A stretch of DNA of 64,000 nucleotides, taken from the NCBI RefSeq assembly GCF_900215485.1, contig NZ_OCMZ01000001.1, positions 1,612,001 to 1,676,000 of the forward strand, in the 5' to 3' direction. Origin of the DNA: Nitrosovibrio sp. Nv4. Lineage in GTDB: Bacteria > Pseudomonadota > Gammaproteobacteria > Burkholderiales > Nitrosomonadaceae. A program made the position numbers and the translations under genes. This document shows, piece after piece, positions 38,531-48,776 of the stretch; positions within the stretch are counted from its first letter, which is position 1, and each line of letters starts with the position of its first letter. The notes beneath the pieces are model-generated. The model made no database searches, was not told the DNA's origin, and was given only the letters and a program-made list of their open reading frames with translations.

Positions 38531-39559
38531 TTGGTAAGTATAAGTAGAATTAAGCATTTAGGCAAAGAATTTCCTCTAAGTGCTGCGGTTACCGAAATTA
38601 TAGGTGAGGACAGCGAAGGTCAGCGCATTGACAATTTCCTGATCAAGCGCCTGAAAGATGTGCCCAAAAGTCATATCTACCAGCTATTGCGCAGTGGGCA
38701 GGTCCGGCTTAACAGCAAACGCATTGGCGCAGACTATCATCTTCAACCGGGTGACGCTGTACGAATACCGCCGGTGAGGACGGTGGAAAGAAGTTTTCCG
38801 CCTCGAAAGAAACTGAGTAAGAGCCGATTTATTCCGTTCGACATATTATTTGAGGACGAAGTTCTTATCGTCATCAATAAGCCCGCTGGTGTTGCGGTGC
38901 ACGGTGGAAGCGGCGTAAGCTTTGGTGTCATCGAACAATTGCGTGCCCAGCACCCCGACTGGAAATTTCTGGAACTGGTCCATCGTCTCGATAGGGAAAC
39001 CTCGGGAATCCTGCTCCTTGCCAAAAGCCGGGCCGCGCTGGTTGAGTTGCATCGGCAGATCCGCGAAGGCATGATGGAAAAGCGTTACCTGACGCTCGTC
39101 AAAGGCAAGTGGCGCAATGTACGACAAAGTGTGAAGCTGTCTCTCAATAAATACGTAACATCCACAGGGGAGCGGCGCGTAGCCGTGATTGCCGATGCCA
39201 GGGAAAAAAAGGAAGGAGTAACAGCTCATACCGTTTTCAATCTGAAGAAATCCTGGCAGGACTTCAGCCTGCTGGAAGCGGAACTGAAAACTGGCCGTAC
39301 TCATCAAATTCGCGTGCATCTCGCTCATCTCGGTTTCCCCATAGCGGGCGATGATAAGTATGGCGACTTCGCATTGAACAAGGAACTTGCCAAAGGCGTT
39401 CACCGCCCAGTTCTGGGACGCATGTTCCTGCACGCGTTCCAGGTCGAGGTGACTCATCCCGTTACTGGTAAGAAGCTTCATCTTGAAGCGCCGCTAGCGA
39501 ACGACTTATCGGAATTTCTGCTTGGTTTGGATGCTGTTGACAAGCGGTTGCGTTCATAA
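38531..39559 (+). CDS. rluC: 23S rRNA pseudouridine synthase, RluC type
   Basis: Makes pseudouridines in 23S rRNA (positions 955, 2504 and 2580 in E. coli). It has an N-terminal S4 RNA-binding domain (QRIDNFLIKRLKDVPKSHIYQLLRSGQVRLN) and a catalytic domain with the Asp motif VHRLDRETSGILLLAK. The TTG at 38531 is chosen, as GGAA lies 8 bases before it and the length becomes 342; an open frame continues up to 38453. The divergent rne partner supports the RluC identity. Confidence 0.9.
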   Translation: MVSISRIKHLGKEFPLSAAVTEIIGEDSEGQRIDNFLIKRLKDVPKSHIYQLLRSGQVRLNSKRIGADYHLQPGDAVRIPPVRTVERSFPPRKKLSKSRFIPFDILFEDEVLIVINKPAGVAVHGGSGVSFGVIEQLRAQHPDWKFLELVHRLDRETSGILLLAKSRAALVELHRQIREGMMEKRYLTLVKGKWRNVRQSVKLSLNKYVTSTGERRVAVIADAREKKEGVTAHTVFNLKKSWQDFSLLEAELKTGRTHQIRVHLAHLGFPIAGDDKYGDFALNKELAKGVHRPVLGRMFLHAFQVEVTHPVTGKKLHLEAPLANDLSEFLLGLDAVDKRLRS

Positions 39560-39745
39560 TGTCAATAATGGTAGTCGTGTGCCTGACTCCTGCGCCGCCC
39601 GGGATACCCGAAGGGACCGGTTTCCATCGCTGACTCATGCAAGAGAAAAGCGCACAGTATGAGAAAATAGATGAGGAGCGCCGTGTTGCTGATGCGGCGC
39701 ACCATGCGCTTTTCTGCTTTACTTCACTTGAAGGATTGAAACAAC

Positions 39746-40696
39746 ATGGCTGATTCGGAAAGTCGTAATGAGGGCTGGGAGAAGCAGGTACTTGAAAAAT
39801 TGGCTCTCTCTTCCTTGCAGGAACAACGCAGAGCGCGTCAGTGGGGCATATTTTTCAAGTCACTTGCTTTTATCTACTTGTTTATTCTTCTATTTTTTGG
39901 TTTGGGCTGGCTTGGTGGCGACGAAATCTCCATGTCCCGCAAACACACAGCCCTGGTCGACCTGCGGGGCGTAATTTCCCCGGACAGCCTTAGCAGTGCT
40001 GATAATATCAATGCAGGCCTGCAGCAGGCATTCAAGGACGAAAAAACACAGGGTGTGATTCTGCGCATCAACAGTCCCGGCGGCAGTCCGGTTCAGGCGG
40101 GCTATATCAACGACGAAATTCGCCGTCTTCGTGCCGAGTATCCTGAAATCCCTCTTTATGCCGTAATAGAGGACGTCTGTGCTTCAGGTGGTTATTATGT
40201 TGCCGCCGCTGCCGACAGGATTTATGTGGACAAGGCCAGCATTGTCGGTTCTATCGGGGTGCTGATGAATGGCTTCGGTTTTACCGGCGCAATGGAAAAG
40301 CTTGGCGTCGAGCGTCGGTTACTCACGGCGGGGGAAAACAAGGCTTTTCTTGATCCGTTCTCTCCAACCAATACCGAACAGGAGAAATATGCCAAAAAAA
40401 TGCTGGATGATATCCACAAGCAATTTATTCAGGTAGTGCAGGAAGGTAGAGGTGAACGCTTGAAGGAAGAGTCGGAGATTTTCAGCGGCATGGTCTGGAC
40501 CGGTCAGAAAAGTATAGAACTGGGGCTTGCCGACGCCACGGGTAGCGCGGACTACGTCGCGCGGGAAGTCATCAAGGCGGAAACCATTGTTGATTACACG
40601 ACGCGGGAAGGATTTGCCGAGCGCTTCGCGCGGCGTTTTGGCGCGGTAACAGCAGAGGCATTGATCAGCGCGGGAATCGGCTGGGGTTTGCGGTGA
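39746..40696 (+). CDS. sppA: signal peptide peptidase SppA, short form
   Basis: Membrane-bound S49 serine protease that clears cleaved signal peptides. One N-terminal membrane helix (about 37-55) is followed by a single S49 domain of the short-form type with GVILRINSPGGSPVQAGYI and the catalytic-Ser region VCASGGYYVAAAADRI. The catalytic Lys of short forms lies further along, near GSIGVLMNGFGFT or after. It is 316 residues, half the E. coli enzyme. About 185 bases separate it from rluC. Confidence 0.92.
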   Translation: MADSESRNEGWEKQVLEKLALSSLQEQRRARQWGIFFKSLAFIYLFILLFFGLGWLGGDEISMSRKHTALVDLRGVISPDSLSSADNINAGLQQAFKDEKTQGVILRINSPGGSPVQAGYINDEIRRLRAEYPEIPLYAVIEDVCASGGYYVAAAADRIYVDKASIVGSIGVLMNGFGFTGAMEKLGVERRLLTAGENKAFLDPFSPTNTEQEKYAKKMLDDIHKQFIQVVQEGRGERLKEESEIFSGMVWTGQKSIELGLADATGSADYVAREVIKAETIVDYTTREGFAERFARRFGAVTAEALISAGIGWGLR

Positions 40697-40710
40697 TTGC
40701 GATTTGGTAG

Positions 40711-41418
40711 TTAGCCCTGGAGTAAAAAAATAGCGGGCTTATTATGGATATCAGGCAAGGCATGTTTCCATTCCCTGATTGCCTTGGTTGAAATGTATTC
40801 GTCCGCCAGGGTGAGGTTGCAGGCAATACAGAGACTGGTGTCATCGCGGCAGCAAGAAGTAATCGACTCCAGCAGTTTCTGGTTGCGGTATGGGGTTTCG
40901 ATAAATATCTGTGTTTGATCACGTACTATCGAGTCTTTTTCCAGCTCAATGATTTTTTTGGCACGTTTGCTGGTTTCCACAGGTAGATAACCGTGGAACA
41001 CGAAGCGCTGACCGTTCAACCCAGAGGCCATCAGTGCCAGCAGTATTGAGGATGGTCCCACCAATGGGACCACCCGAATTTTTTTTTGGTGAGCAAGACG
41101 GATCAGTCCCGCCCCCGGGTCTGCTACTGCCGGGCAACCGGCTTCCGATAATAGCCCAATGTCGCTCCCTTCGAGGAGGGGCGAGAGCAGATTTTCAAAT
41201 TCCTTGGCTTGGGTATGTTCATCCAGTACCTGCATGCTGATCCTCTGTAACGGCAGGACGCAATCGATCTGTTTTAAAAATTGCCTCGCGGTTTTTGGAT
41301 GCTCTACTATATAACGATCAAGCCCTGCCACACATTGCCGGACGGCGGCGGGAATTGTCCAGGCAATATCACCTTTGCCCAAGGGAGCGGGAATGAGATA
41401 GAGAATGCCCGAACTCAC
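40711..41418 (-). CDS. SAM-dependent methyltransferase, tetrapyrrole-methylase fold (RsmI-like)
   Basis: 235 residues of the tetrapyrrole-methylase superfamily, closest in style to short RsmI-like proteins. Visible motifs are [12 protein letters not shown] at the start, [15 protein letters not shown] for SAM binding and [18 protein letters not shown]. RsmI proper methylates 16S rRNA C1402 and has about 280 residues; this shorter class is usually annotated only as a methyltransferase. The start is GTG and overlaps the maf stop by 4 bases (GTGA). Confidence 0.85.
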   Translation of the reverse strand: MSSGILYLIPAPLGKGDIAWTIPAAVRQCVAGLDRYIVEHPKTARQFLKQIDCVLPLQRISMQVLDEHTQAKEFENLLSPLLEGSDIGLLSEAGCPAVADPGAGLIRLAHQKKIRVVPLVGPSSILLALMASGLNGQRFVFHGYLPVETSKRAKKIIELEKDSIVRDQTQIFIETPYRNQKLLESITSCCRDDTSLCIACNLTLADEYISTKAIREWKHALPDIHNKPAIFLLQG

Positions 41419-42011
41419 ACTATCTCGACACCTGCCCGCGATAGCATTTCCACTAGCGCGATCAGCGGTAACCCGATCAGCGCACTTGGGTCATCGCTGA
41501 CGATGCGTTCGATCAAGGCAATTCCCAATCCCTCGGCCTTGGCGCTTCCTGCGCAGTGATAGGGCTGTTCCCTATCGAGATAATTATCGATCTGTTGATT
41601 GCTTAAATTGCGAAATTTGACACGAGAAGGGACGAGCCTGGTCTGCATATCGCCTGTGCGGCTGTTAAAAAGGCTCAACGCCGTATGAAACACAACCTCC
41701 TTTCCCCGAACGGCACGGAGCTGGCGCACCGCGTTCGTGCGGGTTAACGGTTTGCCGAACTGTATGCCTTCCAGCACCGCTACCTGATCAGCGCCGATAA
41801 TCAGGGCATCGGGATGGGTGACCGCAACCGCGTGAGTCTTTGCTGCGGCCAGTCGGAGAGCGGTAACATCAGGCGTCTCTCCAGCCAGCGGGGTTTCGTC
41901 TACTTTCGGGTTACAGACTTCAAAAGGAATTTGCAGGCGCTGAAGTAGTTCGTGACGATAAACGGAACTGGATCCCAATACAAGCTGCTGGCCAATTTGT
42001 TGTGTTTTCAA
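41415..42011 (-). CDS. Maf family nucleotide pyrophosphatase (YceF type)
   Basis: House-cleaning enzyme that hydrolyses non-canonical nucleoside triphosphates; the YceF subgroup prefers 7-methyl-GTP. It is 198 residues, starting from TTG with the Maf signature [17 protein letters not shown], followed by VDETPLAGE and [10 protein letters not shown]. In enterobacteria yceF is also next to the yceD-rpmF-fab operon, divergent, exactly as here, which supports the YceF identity. Confidence 0.93.
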   Translation of the reverse strand: MKTQQIGQQLVLGSSSVYRHELLQRLQIPFEVCNPKVDETPLAGETPDVTALRLAAAKTHAVAVTHPDALIIGADQVAVLEGIQFGKPLTRTNAVRQLRAVRGKEVVFHTALSLFNSRTGDMQTRLVPSRVKFRNLSNQQIDNYLDREQPYHCAGSAKAEGLGIALIERIVSDDPSALIGLPLIALVEMLSRAGVEIV

Positions 42012-42030
42012 GGTTTATTCTTGGAGGTTT

Positions 42031-42059
42031 TTGACACCGAGGGGCAAAAAATATATTAT
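42031..42059 (+). promoter_or_regulatory. sigma-70 promoter of the yceD-rpmF-plsX-fab operon
   Basis: TTGACA at 42031-42036, 17 bases, then TATTAT at 42054-42059; a near-perfect promoter. Transcription from about 42066 leaves a leader of about 207 bases before yceD. It points away from maf, whose start is 20 bases to the left. Confidence 0.8.
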
Positions 42060-42211
42060 GCGCGCCGTATACGTGCCCCCGGGATTTTAATACCAAAAGC
42101 GCACTTTTATCAATTGAGTGTTAATTGAGCGAAACGAAAGGGATGCCGAGGGCGAACCATTAATAATTGAATCCTGCAGTATGCGATAAAAACAATATGA
42201 GTGAACAGCGA

Positions 42212-42232
42212 GGCATGCGCAAAGCGCATACC
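42212..42232 (+). other. hairpin in the yceD leader
   Basis: GGCATGCGC-AAA-GCGCATACC: a 6-bp core ATGCGC/GCGCAT with AAA loop, extended by two further pairs across one mismatch. It sits 40 bases before the yceD ATG in the long untranslated leader and could influence expression of the ribosomal protein L32 operon. Confidence 0.45.
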
Positions 42233-42272
42233 CTCAACCTTGCTTTGATTTTATAAAAAAGACTTCCACCTT

Positions 42273-42773
42273 ATGCCGGTACGGCTCATCATAGACCCTC
42301 TTGATTTTGCCAGAAATGCTGGCGCGCATCATGGTAAAATTGCGCTTTCCGAACTCGAGCGTTTGCAGGATTATCTGATTGGTAATGACGGCGAGTTACA
42401 GTATGCGGTTACGGGTACTCTGAACAGAGATGCCAGACCGGTCCTGCAAATCGTAGTTCACGGATCGATAAACCTCCAGTGCCAGCGTTGCCTGGGCGAA
42501 TTTGGACATGCGCTGGATCTGCAAACGGATCTGCTTCTGGCACAAAATGAAAATGAGCTGTCCCGCCTTGATGAGGATGAATCGGTTGACTGTATTCTAG
42601 CGATATCGGATATGGATGTTCTGTCACTGATTGAGGATGAAATAATCCTGAGCTTGCCAATTTCTCCACGTCATGGAGAAAATCAATGCTCGATCGATAA
42701 GACCCGTAGCAATGATGCAGCAGGGGAAAAACCTCTCTTTGCCGCATTGGCAGCGTTGAAAAACCTGCATTGA
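42273..42773 (+). CDS. yceD: YceD (DUF177) family protein
   Basis: 166 residues of the DUF177 family, linked to 23S rRNA accumulation and almost always encoded just before rpmF. The conserved core Leu-x-Cys-x-Arg-Cys-Leu (NLQCQRCLGEF) is present, as is the acidic motif DEDESVDCILAI followed by EDEIILSLPISPRH. First gene of the operon, 25 bases before rpmF. Confidence 0.92.
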   Translation: MPVRLIIDPLDFARNAGAHHGKIALSELERLQDYLIGNDGELQYAVTGTLNRDARPVLQIVVHGSINLQCQRCLGEFGHALDLQTDLLLAQNENELSRLDEDESVDCILAISDMDVLSLIEDEIILSLPISPRHGENQCSIDKTRSNDAAGEKPLFAALAALKNLH

Positions 42774-42798
42774 AAAATAATTTAAGGAGCTGAATGTT

Positions 42799-42978
42799 AT
42801 GGCAGTCCAACAAAACAAGAAATCCCCGTCAAAGCGCGGCATGCACCGTTCGCACGATTTTTTGACCAATCCGCCGTTGATGCTGGACTCCAGCAGCGGC
42901 GAAGTGCATTTGCGTCACCACATCAGTCCTAACGGTTATTACCGCGGCAGAAAGGTCGTCAAAACAAAAGGAGATTAA
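42799..42978 (+). CDS. rpmF: 50S ribosomal protein L32
   Basis: 59-residue ribosomal protein of the large subunit. It begins [20 protein letters not shown] and ends [12 protein letters not shown], the normal proteobacterial form without the zinc cysteines found in other L32 types. AAGGAG precedes the ATG by about 10 bases. It is co-transcribed with yceD and plsX, linking ribosome and membrane synthesis. Confidence 0.98.
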   Translation: MAVQQNKKSPSKRGMHRSHDFLTNPPLMLDSSSGEVHLRHHISPNGYYRGRKVVKTKGD

Positions 42979-43037
42979 ATTTCGCCCCATCTTTCTGGGG
43001 GTACCGAAGTTGATCCCGGCCTCAAGGGCCTCAAAAA

Positions 43038-44099
43038 TTGAATATTACCGTAGCTGTAGACTGCATGGGTGGCGATTACGGCCCTCATGTGACAGTTCCT
43101 GCAGTCGTCGATTATCTTCATCGTAACCCCGGAATCGATATCATTCTGGTAGGGCTGCCCGATGTCATCGAATCGGAATTGCGGGCCGTCAAGGTTGCGC
43201 CCGGGTCCCGGTTGAGCGTTCATGCCGCAAGCGAAGTCGTGGGTATGGACGAGTCGCCCGCCCTGGCATTACGCGGCAAGAAAAATTCTTCAATGCGTGT
43301 TGCTCTCAACCTGGTAAAAAGCGGCGACGCCCAGGCCTGCATCAGCGCGGGTAATACCGGCGCATTGATAGCCGCTTCACGGTTTGTGCTGAAAACGCTT
43401 CCCGGGATCGACCGGCCGGCTCTTGCGGTGGTATTACCGACAATAAAGGGACACACCTATGTCCTTGATCTCGGCGCAAACGTGGATTGTAGCGCGGAGC
43501 ATCTGCTTCAATTCGCTGTCATGGGGGCAACTCTGGTTTCCACAGTGGACAACAAGGAGAAGCCCAGCATCGGCTTGCTGAATATAGGCGAGGAAGAGAT
43601 CAAAGGTAACGAAGTGGTGAAACAGGCGGCGGAACTGCTGCGCGGCAGCGGACTGAATTTCTACGGCAATATCGAGGGTAACGATATCTATAAAGGAACG
43701 ACGGACGTGGTTGTGTGTGATGGCTTCGTTGGAAATGTAGCATTGAAAACTTCTGAAGGAGTGGCACAGATGCTTTCCACTTACCTGCGCGAAGAATTCG
43801 GACGCAATCTTCTCACTAAATTTGCGGGACTGGTCGCCTTGCCGGTCATTAATGCATTCAAGCGGCGGGTGGATCACCGCCGATACAATGGCGCCAGTTT
43901 GCTGGGGTTGCGCGGCATCGTCATCAAAAGCCATGGCTCGGCTGATAGCCACGCGTTCGGTTTCGCCATCGCGCGGGCTGTGGATGAGGTTCGCGGCGGA
44001 ATGTTGCGTCATATAAGCGAGCGCGTGGCGCAGTTGCCGTATCACGGTAAAAACCCGGACAAATATTCTCCACCCCTGACGGAAGAGAGCCCCGCATGA
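43038..44099 (+). CDS. plsX: phosphate acyltransferase PlsX
   Basis: Makes acyl-phosphate from acyl-ACP, the first step of the PlsX/PlsY route to phospholipids. It is 353 residues, starting from TTG with [16 protein letters not shown], the conserved N-terminus; no other start fits. [18 protein letters not shown] and [17 protein letters not shown] are family signatures. It overlaps fabH by 4 bases (ATGA). Confidence 0.96.
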   Translation: MNITVAVDCMGGDYGPHVTVPAVVDYLHRNPGIDIILVGLPDVIESELRAVKVAPGSRLSVHAASEVVGMDESPALALRGKKNSSMRVALNLVKSGDAQACISAGNTGALIAASRFVLKTLPGIDRPALAVVLPTIKGHTYVLDLGANVDCSAEHLLQFAVMGATLVSTVDNKEKPSIGLLNIGEEEIKGNEVVKQAAELLRGSGLNFYGNIEGNDIYKGTTDVVVCDGFVGNVALKTSEGVAQMLSTYLREEFGRNLLTKFAGLVALPVINAFKRRVDHRRYNGASLLGLRGIVIKSHGSADSHAFGFAIARAVDEVRGGMLRHISERVAQLPYHGKNPDKYSPPLTEESPA

Positions 44100-45055
44100 T
44101 TTACTCCAGGATCATCGGGACGGGCAGCTATTTACCGGAAAAAATTCTCACTAATCAGGATCTCGAGCGGATGGTGGATACCAGCGACGAGTGGATACGC
44201 AGTCGCACCGGTATTGCACAGCGTCACATCGCTGCGGACAACGAAATGGCGAGTGATATGGCACTCAACGCCAGCCGCGAGGCGATGAAAGCGGCGAGCG
44301 TCTCCGCCGAAGAGATCGATCTGATTATTGTCGCCACTACCACCCCGGACGTGATCTTCCCCAGCACCGCTTGTATTTTGCAGGATAAGCTCGGCGTGAA
44401 GGACTGTGCGGCATTTGACGTACAGGCGGTATGCAGTGGTTTTGTCTATGCGCTGGCCACCGCGGATATGTTTATTCGTGCTGGTAAATACCGGACGGCG
44501 CTGGTGGTTGGAACGGAAGTTTATTCACGCATATTGGACTGGAGCGATCGCAGCACTTGCGTGTTGTTTGGCGACGGCGCGGGTGCCGTAGTACTTTCCC
44601 GCAGTGATCGTCCGGGAATAATCTCAAGCCATTTGCACGCTGATGGCAGCTATAAGAATATCCTGACGGCGCCCGGCGGCGTCTGCGGTGGCACGGTTCA
44701 AGGCAGGCCGTTCGTCATGATGGAAGGGAATACGGTCTTCAAATTTGCGGTAAAAGTTCTGGAAGAAGTCGTGCACGAGGCTCTGGCTGAAAATAATTTA
44801 AAGGCGTCCGATATCGATTGGCTGATTCCTCATCAGGCCAATATCCGCATCATTATTTCCACGGCAAAAAAACTGGGCATACCGATGGAAAAGGTGGTCG
44901 CTACCTTAGAGAAGCATGGCAATACTTCCGCTGCGTCCATTCCACTGGCGCTGGATACGGCCGTACGCGATGGGCGCATCAAACCCGGTCAGCACGTGCT
45001 TATGGAAGGTGTGGGAGGAGGATTTACCTGGGGAGCGGTATTAGTTTGCTGGTAA
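44096..45055 (+). CDS. fabH: 3-oxoacyl-ACP synthase III
   Basis: Starts fatty-acid chains by joining acetyl-CoA to malonyl-ACP. It is 319 residues with the Cys-His-Asn triad: Cys in [12 protein letters not shown], His in [11 protein letters not shown] and Asn in [12 protein letters not shown]. It overlaps plsX by 4 bases and lies about 200 bases before fabD. Confidence 0.97.
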   Translation: MIYSRIIGTGSYLPEKILTNQDLERMVDTSDEWIRSRTGIAQRHIAADNEMASDMALNASREAMKAASVSAEEIDLIIVATTTPDVIFPSTACILQDKLGVKDCAAFDVQAVCSGFVYALATADMFIRAGKYRTALVVGTEVYSRILDWSDRSTCVLFGDGAGAVVLSRSDRPGIISSHLHADGSYKNILTAPGGVCGGTVQGRPFVMMEGNTVFKFAVKVLEEVVHEALAENNLKASDIDWLIPHQANIRIIISTAKKLGIPMEKVVATLEKHGNTSAASIPLALDTAVRDGRIKPGQHVLMEGVGGGFTWGAVLVCW

Positions 45056-45261
45056 ACAACATCCTGTCCCTGGGAGAATCCCGCAAGCGCGCTCCATCTT
45101 GCGGTCTGATCAGCTCTCCCATATATTTTGCCGTCATACGCATGCCAAATGTCTGTCAAGTTTCTTTTAAATCCGGTGCGGCATTATTATCCCGTTTTCA
45201 CCCTCCCTTAATAACGCTGAATAACGCTGGCGAATTACCGGTCGGTTCCAGTCAATAGAAT

Positions 45262-46224
45262 ATGCAATCAACAATGCGTCCTTCCGTAAAATTTGCCTGC
45301 GTTTTTCCTGGCCAGGGATCGCAGGCGGCAGGCATGATGGACGGATATGCCGATTTTCCCATTGTGCGTGAAACCTTCACCGAAGCATCTGATATTCTCG
45401 GGCAGGATTTCTGGGCGATGGTTAATGAGGGCGCGACAGATAAACTTAATCTGACGGTCAATACCCAACCGTTGATGCTGATCGCCGGCATGGCGGTATA
45501 TCGTGCCTGGCAAAGCCTTGGGGATATGAAACCGGTATTCATGGCTGGCCACAGTTTGGGCGAATATACCGCACTGGTTGCCTCCGAAGCCCTGACCTTT
45601 GCCGATGCACTGCCACTGGTGCGTTTTCGGGGCGAGGTAATGCAACAGGCAGTACCGGAAGGCGTCGGTGCGATGGCGGCAATTCTGGGACTTGACGATG
45701 AGGTGTTGCGATCAGTCTGCGATGAAGTGACAAATTATTCAAATGGCGAATTGCTGGAACCGGCCAATTTTAATTCACCCGGGCAGATGGTGATCGCGGG
45801 TCACAAAAACGCGGTACTGAAAGGGATGGAACTGGCCAGGTCAAAGGGCGCGAAACGAACGCTAATGTTGCCTGTGAGCATACCTTCGCATTGTTCTTTA
45901 ATGAGCGAAGCGGCCGGCAGAATGCAACAGCGGTTAAAACTTGTCGCGCTTCGGCCGCCAAAAATCCCGTTGTTGCACAATGCGGATGTGCAACAACACG
46001 AAGACCCGGAATTCATAAAAAAAATTCTGATACGGCAACTGTCCAGTCCGGTCCGCTGGACGGAAATCATTCGTTCTTTTGCCGCTGCTGGCGTTACCCA
46101 TGTGGTGGAATGCGGGCCCGGCAAAGTGTTGACTGGGCTCAACAAGCGAATAGATGCAAATTTGCAGAGTCTGGCACTGGCGGACGGCGCAGCGCTTCAT
46201 CATGCTAAAAGCATAGTAGGGTAA
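45262..46224 (+). CDS. fabD: malonyl CoA-ACP transacylase
   Basis: Moves malonyl groups from CoA to ACP. It is 320 residues with FPGQGSQAAGM near the N-terminus, the active Ser in AGHSLGEYTALV, and the Arg and His (GVTHVVECGPG region and SIPSHCSLM) in place. The frame opens MQSTMRPSVKF; a start at the internal Met5 is also possible. The roughly 200-base gap after fabH has no recognisable gene. Confidence 0.97.
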   Translation: MQSTMRPSVKFACVFPGQGSQAAGMMDGYADFPIVRETFTEASDILGQDFWAMVNEGATDKLNLTVNTQPLMLIAGMAVYRAWQSLGDMKPVFMAGHSLGEYTALVASEALTFADALPLVRFRGEVMQQAVPEGVGAMAAILGLDDEVLRSVCDEVTNYSNGELLEPANFNSPGQMVIAGHKNAVLKGMELARSKGAKRTLMLPVSIPSHCSLMSEAAGRMQQRLKLVALRPPKIPLLHNADVQQHEDPEFIKKILIRQLSSPVRWTEIIRSFAAAGVTHVVECGPGKVLTGLNKRIDANLQSLALADGAALHHAKSIVG

Positions 46225-46315
46225 TTGCATATATGAGGATATGGGATGGATATGGCTTGGCGGCATCTGGTGCGCAGAGTTTATCCGTGTTGATCGTGAT
46301 CGAACGAACTGGAAG

Positions 46316-47059
46316 ATGATGCTGCAAGATCAAATAGCATTCGTAACCGGGGCCAGCCGCGGCATTGGACGGGCCATCACGCTTGAGTTGGGCAGGCAGG
46401 GCGTTACCGTGATTGGTACTGCAACCACTGAGGGTGGCACTCAATTTATTAGTCGCTACCTGAAAGAGGCGGGCCTCAAAGGTACTGGCGTGACCCTGAA
46501 CGTAAATAATACCGCTCAGATTGAAAGTGTTCTTAAAGGGGTGGAGGAGGAATTCGGGGATATCGCGATATTGGTGAATAATGCCGGCATTACCCGTGAC
46601 AATTTGCTTCTCCGCATGAAAGATGAGGAATGGGATGAAATCATGGAAACTGATCTCAAATCCGTATTCCGTTTAAGCCGTGCTGTACTGAGAGCGATGA
46701 TGAGGGCCCGTTATGGGCGCATAATCAATATCTCCTCGGTGGTGGGCGCCACCGGTAATATGGGCCAGACCAATTATGCGGCCGCCAAAGCCGGAATATT
46801 CGGTTTTAGTAAATCGTTGGCACGCGAGGTGGGCAGCCGCAATATCACGGTCAATTGCATTGCGCCTGGTTTCGTGGCGACGGACATGACCCGTTCGCTT
46901 ACCGAGAAACAACAGCAACTCTTGCTCCAGCAGGTGCCACTGGGCAGATTGGGGCGCCCGGAGGAGATAGCTTCGGCAGTCGCCTTTATTGCCTCGCCAG
47001 CCGCAGGGTATATTACTGGTGCGACGCTTCACGTCAATGGCGGAATGTATATGGATTAA
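46316..47059 (+). CDS. fabG: 3-oxoacyl-ACP reductase
   Basis: NADPH-dependent short-chain dehydrogenase reducing beta-ketoacyl-ACP. From ATG 46316 it is 247 residues, starting MMLQDQIAFVTGASRGIGRAI with the TGASRGIG cofactor loop; the catalytic Ser-Tyr-Lys are in ISSVVGATGNMGQTNYAAAKAG. The open frame reaches back to 46241, but that adds 25 non-conserved residues. Confidence 0.96.
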   Translation: MMLQDQIAFVTGASRGIGRAITLELGRQGVTVIGTATTEGGTQFISRYLKEAGLKGTGVTLNVNNTAQIESVLKGVEEEFGDIAILVNNAGITRDNLLLRMKDEEWDEIMETDLKSVFRLSRAVLRAMMRARYGRIINISSVVGATGNMGQTNYAAAKAGIFGFSKSLAREVGSRNITVNCIAPGFVATDMTRSLTEKQQQLLLQQVPLGRLGRPEEIASAVAFIASPAAGYITGATLHVNGGMYMD

Positions 47060-47196
47060 TGGAAAAATATTGTCATAACTTTCATAAATTTCTTGCGCCA
47101 TTCAATCTGTCGAATATAAATCGACGGAGGAAGTTCACAGGCCAGTTTGTTTGCTTTTGAGCTTCCAAGCGTTCGGATTTTATTAATACCGAAAAC

Positions 47197-47206
47197 TTGC
47201 TAGAAT
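47197..47206 (+). promoter_or_regulatory. possible extended -10 promoter of acpP
   Basis: TTGCTAGAAT reads as an extended -10 (TGn followed by TAGAAT), placing a start near 47213, just before the acpP ribosome site. There is no good -35. An extra acpP promoter would fit the high demand for acyl carrier protein. Consensus-based inference. Confidence 0.4.
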
Positions 47207-47241
47207 GGCGGCGTTTTTCTTACCGGAGAAGAGGTCCCTAG

Positions 47242-47478
47242 ATGGAAAATGTAGAACAGCGTATAAAAAAAATCGTGGCTGAGCAGCTTGGTGTGAATGA
47301 GGCCGACGTCAAGAGCGAGTCGTCTTTTGTCGATGATCTGGGTGCGGATTCACTTGATACCGTAGAGCTGGTAATGGCGTTGGAAGAAGAATTCGAGTGC
47401 GAAATTCCCGACGAACAGGCAGAAAAAATCAATACCGTTCAACAGGCTATAGACTACATTAATTCTCACACCAACTGA
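47242..47478 (+). CDS. acpP: acyl carrier protein
   Basis: 78-residue, strongly acidic carrier of fatty-acyl chains. The phosphopantetheine Ser37 is in the [20 protein letters not shown] motif. An extended -10 promoter may lie immediately upstream, and fabF follows after 32 bases. Confidence 0.98.
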   Translation: MENVEQRIKKIVAEQLGVNEADVKSESSFVDDLGADSLDTVELVMALEEEFECEIPDEQAEKINTVQQAIDYINSHTN

Positions 47479-47510
47479 TTTGCTTCAAGCAATCCAATAT
47501 CGGAGCCATC

Positions 47511-48758
47511 TTGTCCAAGCGTAGGGTAGTCATCACCGGACTGGGCATGATTTCGCCTGTCGGTAACACCGTTCCAGATGCGTGGGACAACGTTCTCGCC
47601 GGGAAATCGGGCGTTACCCGAATAACCCGTTTCGACGCTTCCGCGTTTGCTTCCCAGATAGCTGGGGAAGTCAAGGATTTTGACGTTACGCATTATCTTT
47701 CTGCTAAAGACGCACGCCGGATGGATGTCTTCATCCACTATGGCATGGCGGCAGGTATTCAGGCGGTCAGGGACGCGGGCCTGGGGGATTTAGCTGGCAC
47801 CTCTCTTGACTCCGAACGTATCGGTGTCAACATCGGTTCCGGCATCGGCGGTCTGCCGATGATCGAGAATACGTATGACGCTTATCATGCGGGCGGCCCG
47901 CGCAAAATCTCTCCATTCTTTATTCCTAGTACCATCATTAACATGATTGCAGGCAATCTGTCGATTATGTTTGGTTTCAGGGGCCCAAATCTCGCTATCG
48001 TCACAGCCTGTACCACCGCCACACATTGCATAGGCGATTCAGCTCGCCTGATTGAATATGGAGATGTGGATGTGATGGTCGCCGGCGGCGCAGAGTCCTG
48101 CGTAACGCCACTCGCCATTGGCGGCTTTGCCTCGGCGCGAGCCCTGTCAACCCGCAATGACGACCCGGCGACTGCCAGCCGGCCGTGGGACGAGGGCCGG
48201 GACGGCTTTGTTCTGGGTGAAGGCGCCGGAATTCTGGTGCTGGAAGAAATGGAGCACGCCAAACGCCGCGGCGCCAAGATTTATGCTGAACTGGCAGGCT
48301 TCGGCATGAGCGCGGATGCCTATCATATGACCGCACCTCTGGAAGACGGGGAGGGCGCCGCACGTTGCATGACCAATGCCCTTAGAAATGCGGGGATGAA
48401 TGCCGATGAGGTGGATTATATTAACGCTCACGGCACGTCCACACCGCTGGGGGATATTTCAGAAACGGTGGCCGTGAAGCGCTGCTTTGGTGAGCATGCC
48501 AAAAAGCTCGTAGTGAACTCCACCAAATCCATGACCGGTCATTTGCTTGGCGCTGCGGGGGGGATAGAAGCCATATTCAGTGCTCTCGCCATATATCATC
48601 AGATTTCACCGCCTACTATCAATATTTTCGATCAGGATTCGCAATGTGATCTGGATTATGTTCCCAATAAGGCGCGGAAAATGAAAATCGACGTCGCGAT
48701 GTCGAATTCGTTTGGCTTTGGCGGCACGAATGGTACACTGATTTTTCGTAAAACCTGA
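47511..48758 (+). CDS. fabF: 3-oxoacyl-ACP synthase II
   Basis: Chain-elongating ketosynthase of 415 residues, starting from TTG with [18 protein letters not shown]. The triad is Cys in [14 protein letters not shown], His in [11 protein letters not shown] and His in [13 protein letters not shown]. It follows acpP and precedes mltG by 18 bases. Confidence 0.97.
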   Translation: MSKRRVVITGLGMISPVGNTVPDAWDNVLAGKSGVTRITRFDASAFASQIAGEVKDFDVTHYLSAKDARRMDVFIHYGMAAGIQAVRDAGLGDLAGTSLDSERIGVNIGSGIGGLPMIENTYDAYHAGGPRKISPFFIPSTIINMIAGNLSIMFGFRGPNLAIVTACTTATHCIGDSARLIEYGDVDVMVAGGAESCVTPLAIGGFASARALSTRNDDPATASRPWDEGRDGFVLGEGAGILVLEEMEHAKRRGAKIYAELAGFGMSADAYHMTAPLEDGEGAARCMTNALRNAGMNADEVDYINAHGTSTPLGDISETVAVKRCFGEHAKKLVVNSTKSMTGHLLGAAGGIEAIFSALAIYHQISPPTINIFDQDSQCDLDYVPNKARKMKIDVAMSNSFGFGGTNGTLIFRKT

Positions 48759-48776
48759 TTTTTGCCGTTATAGCGC

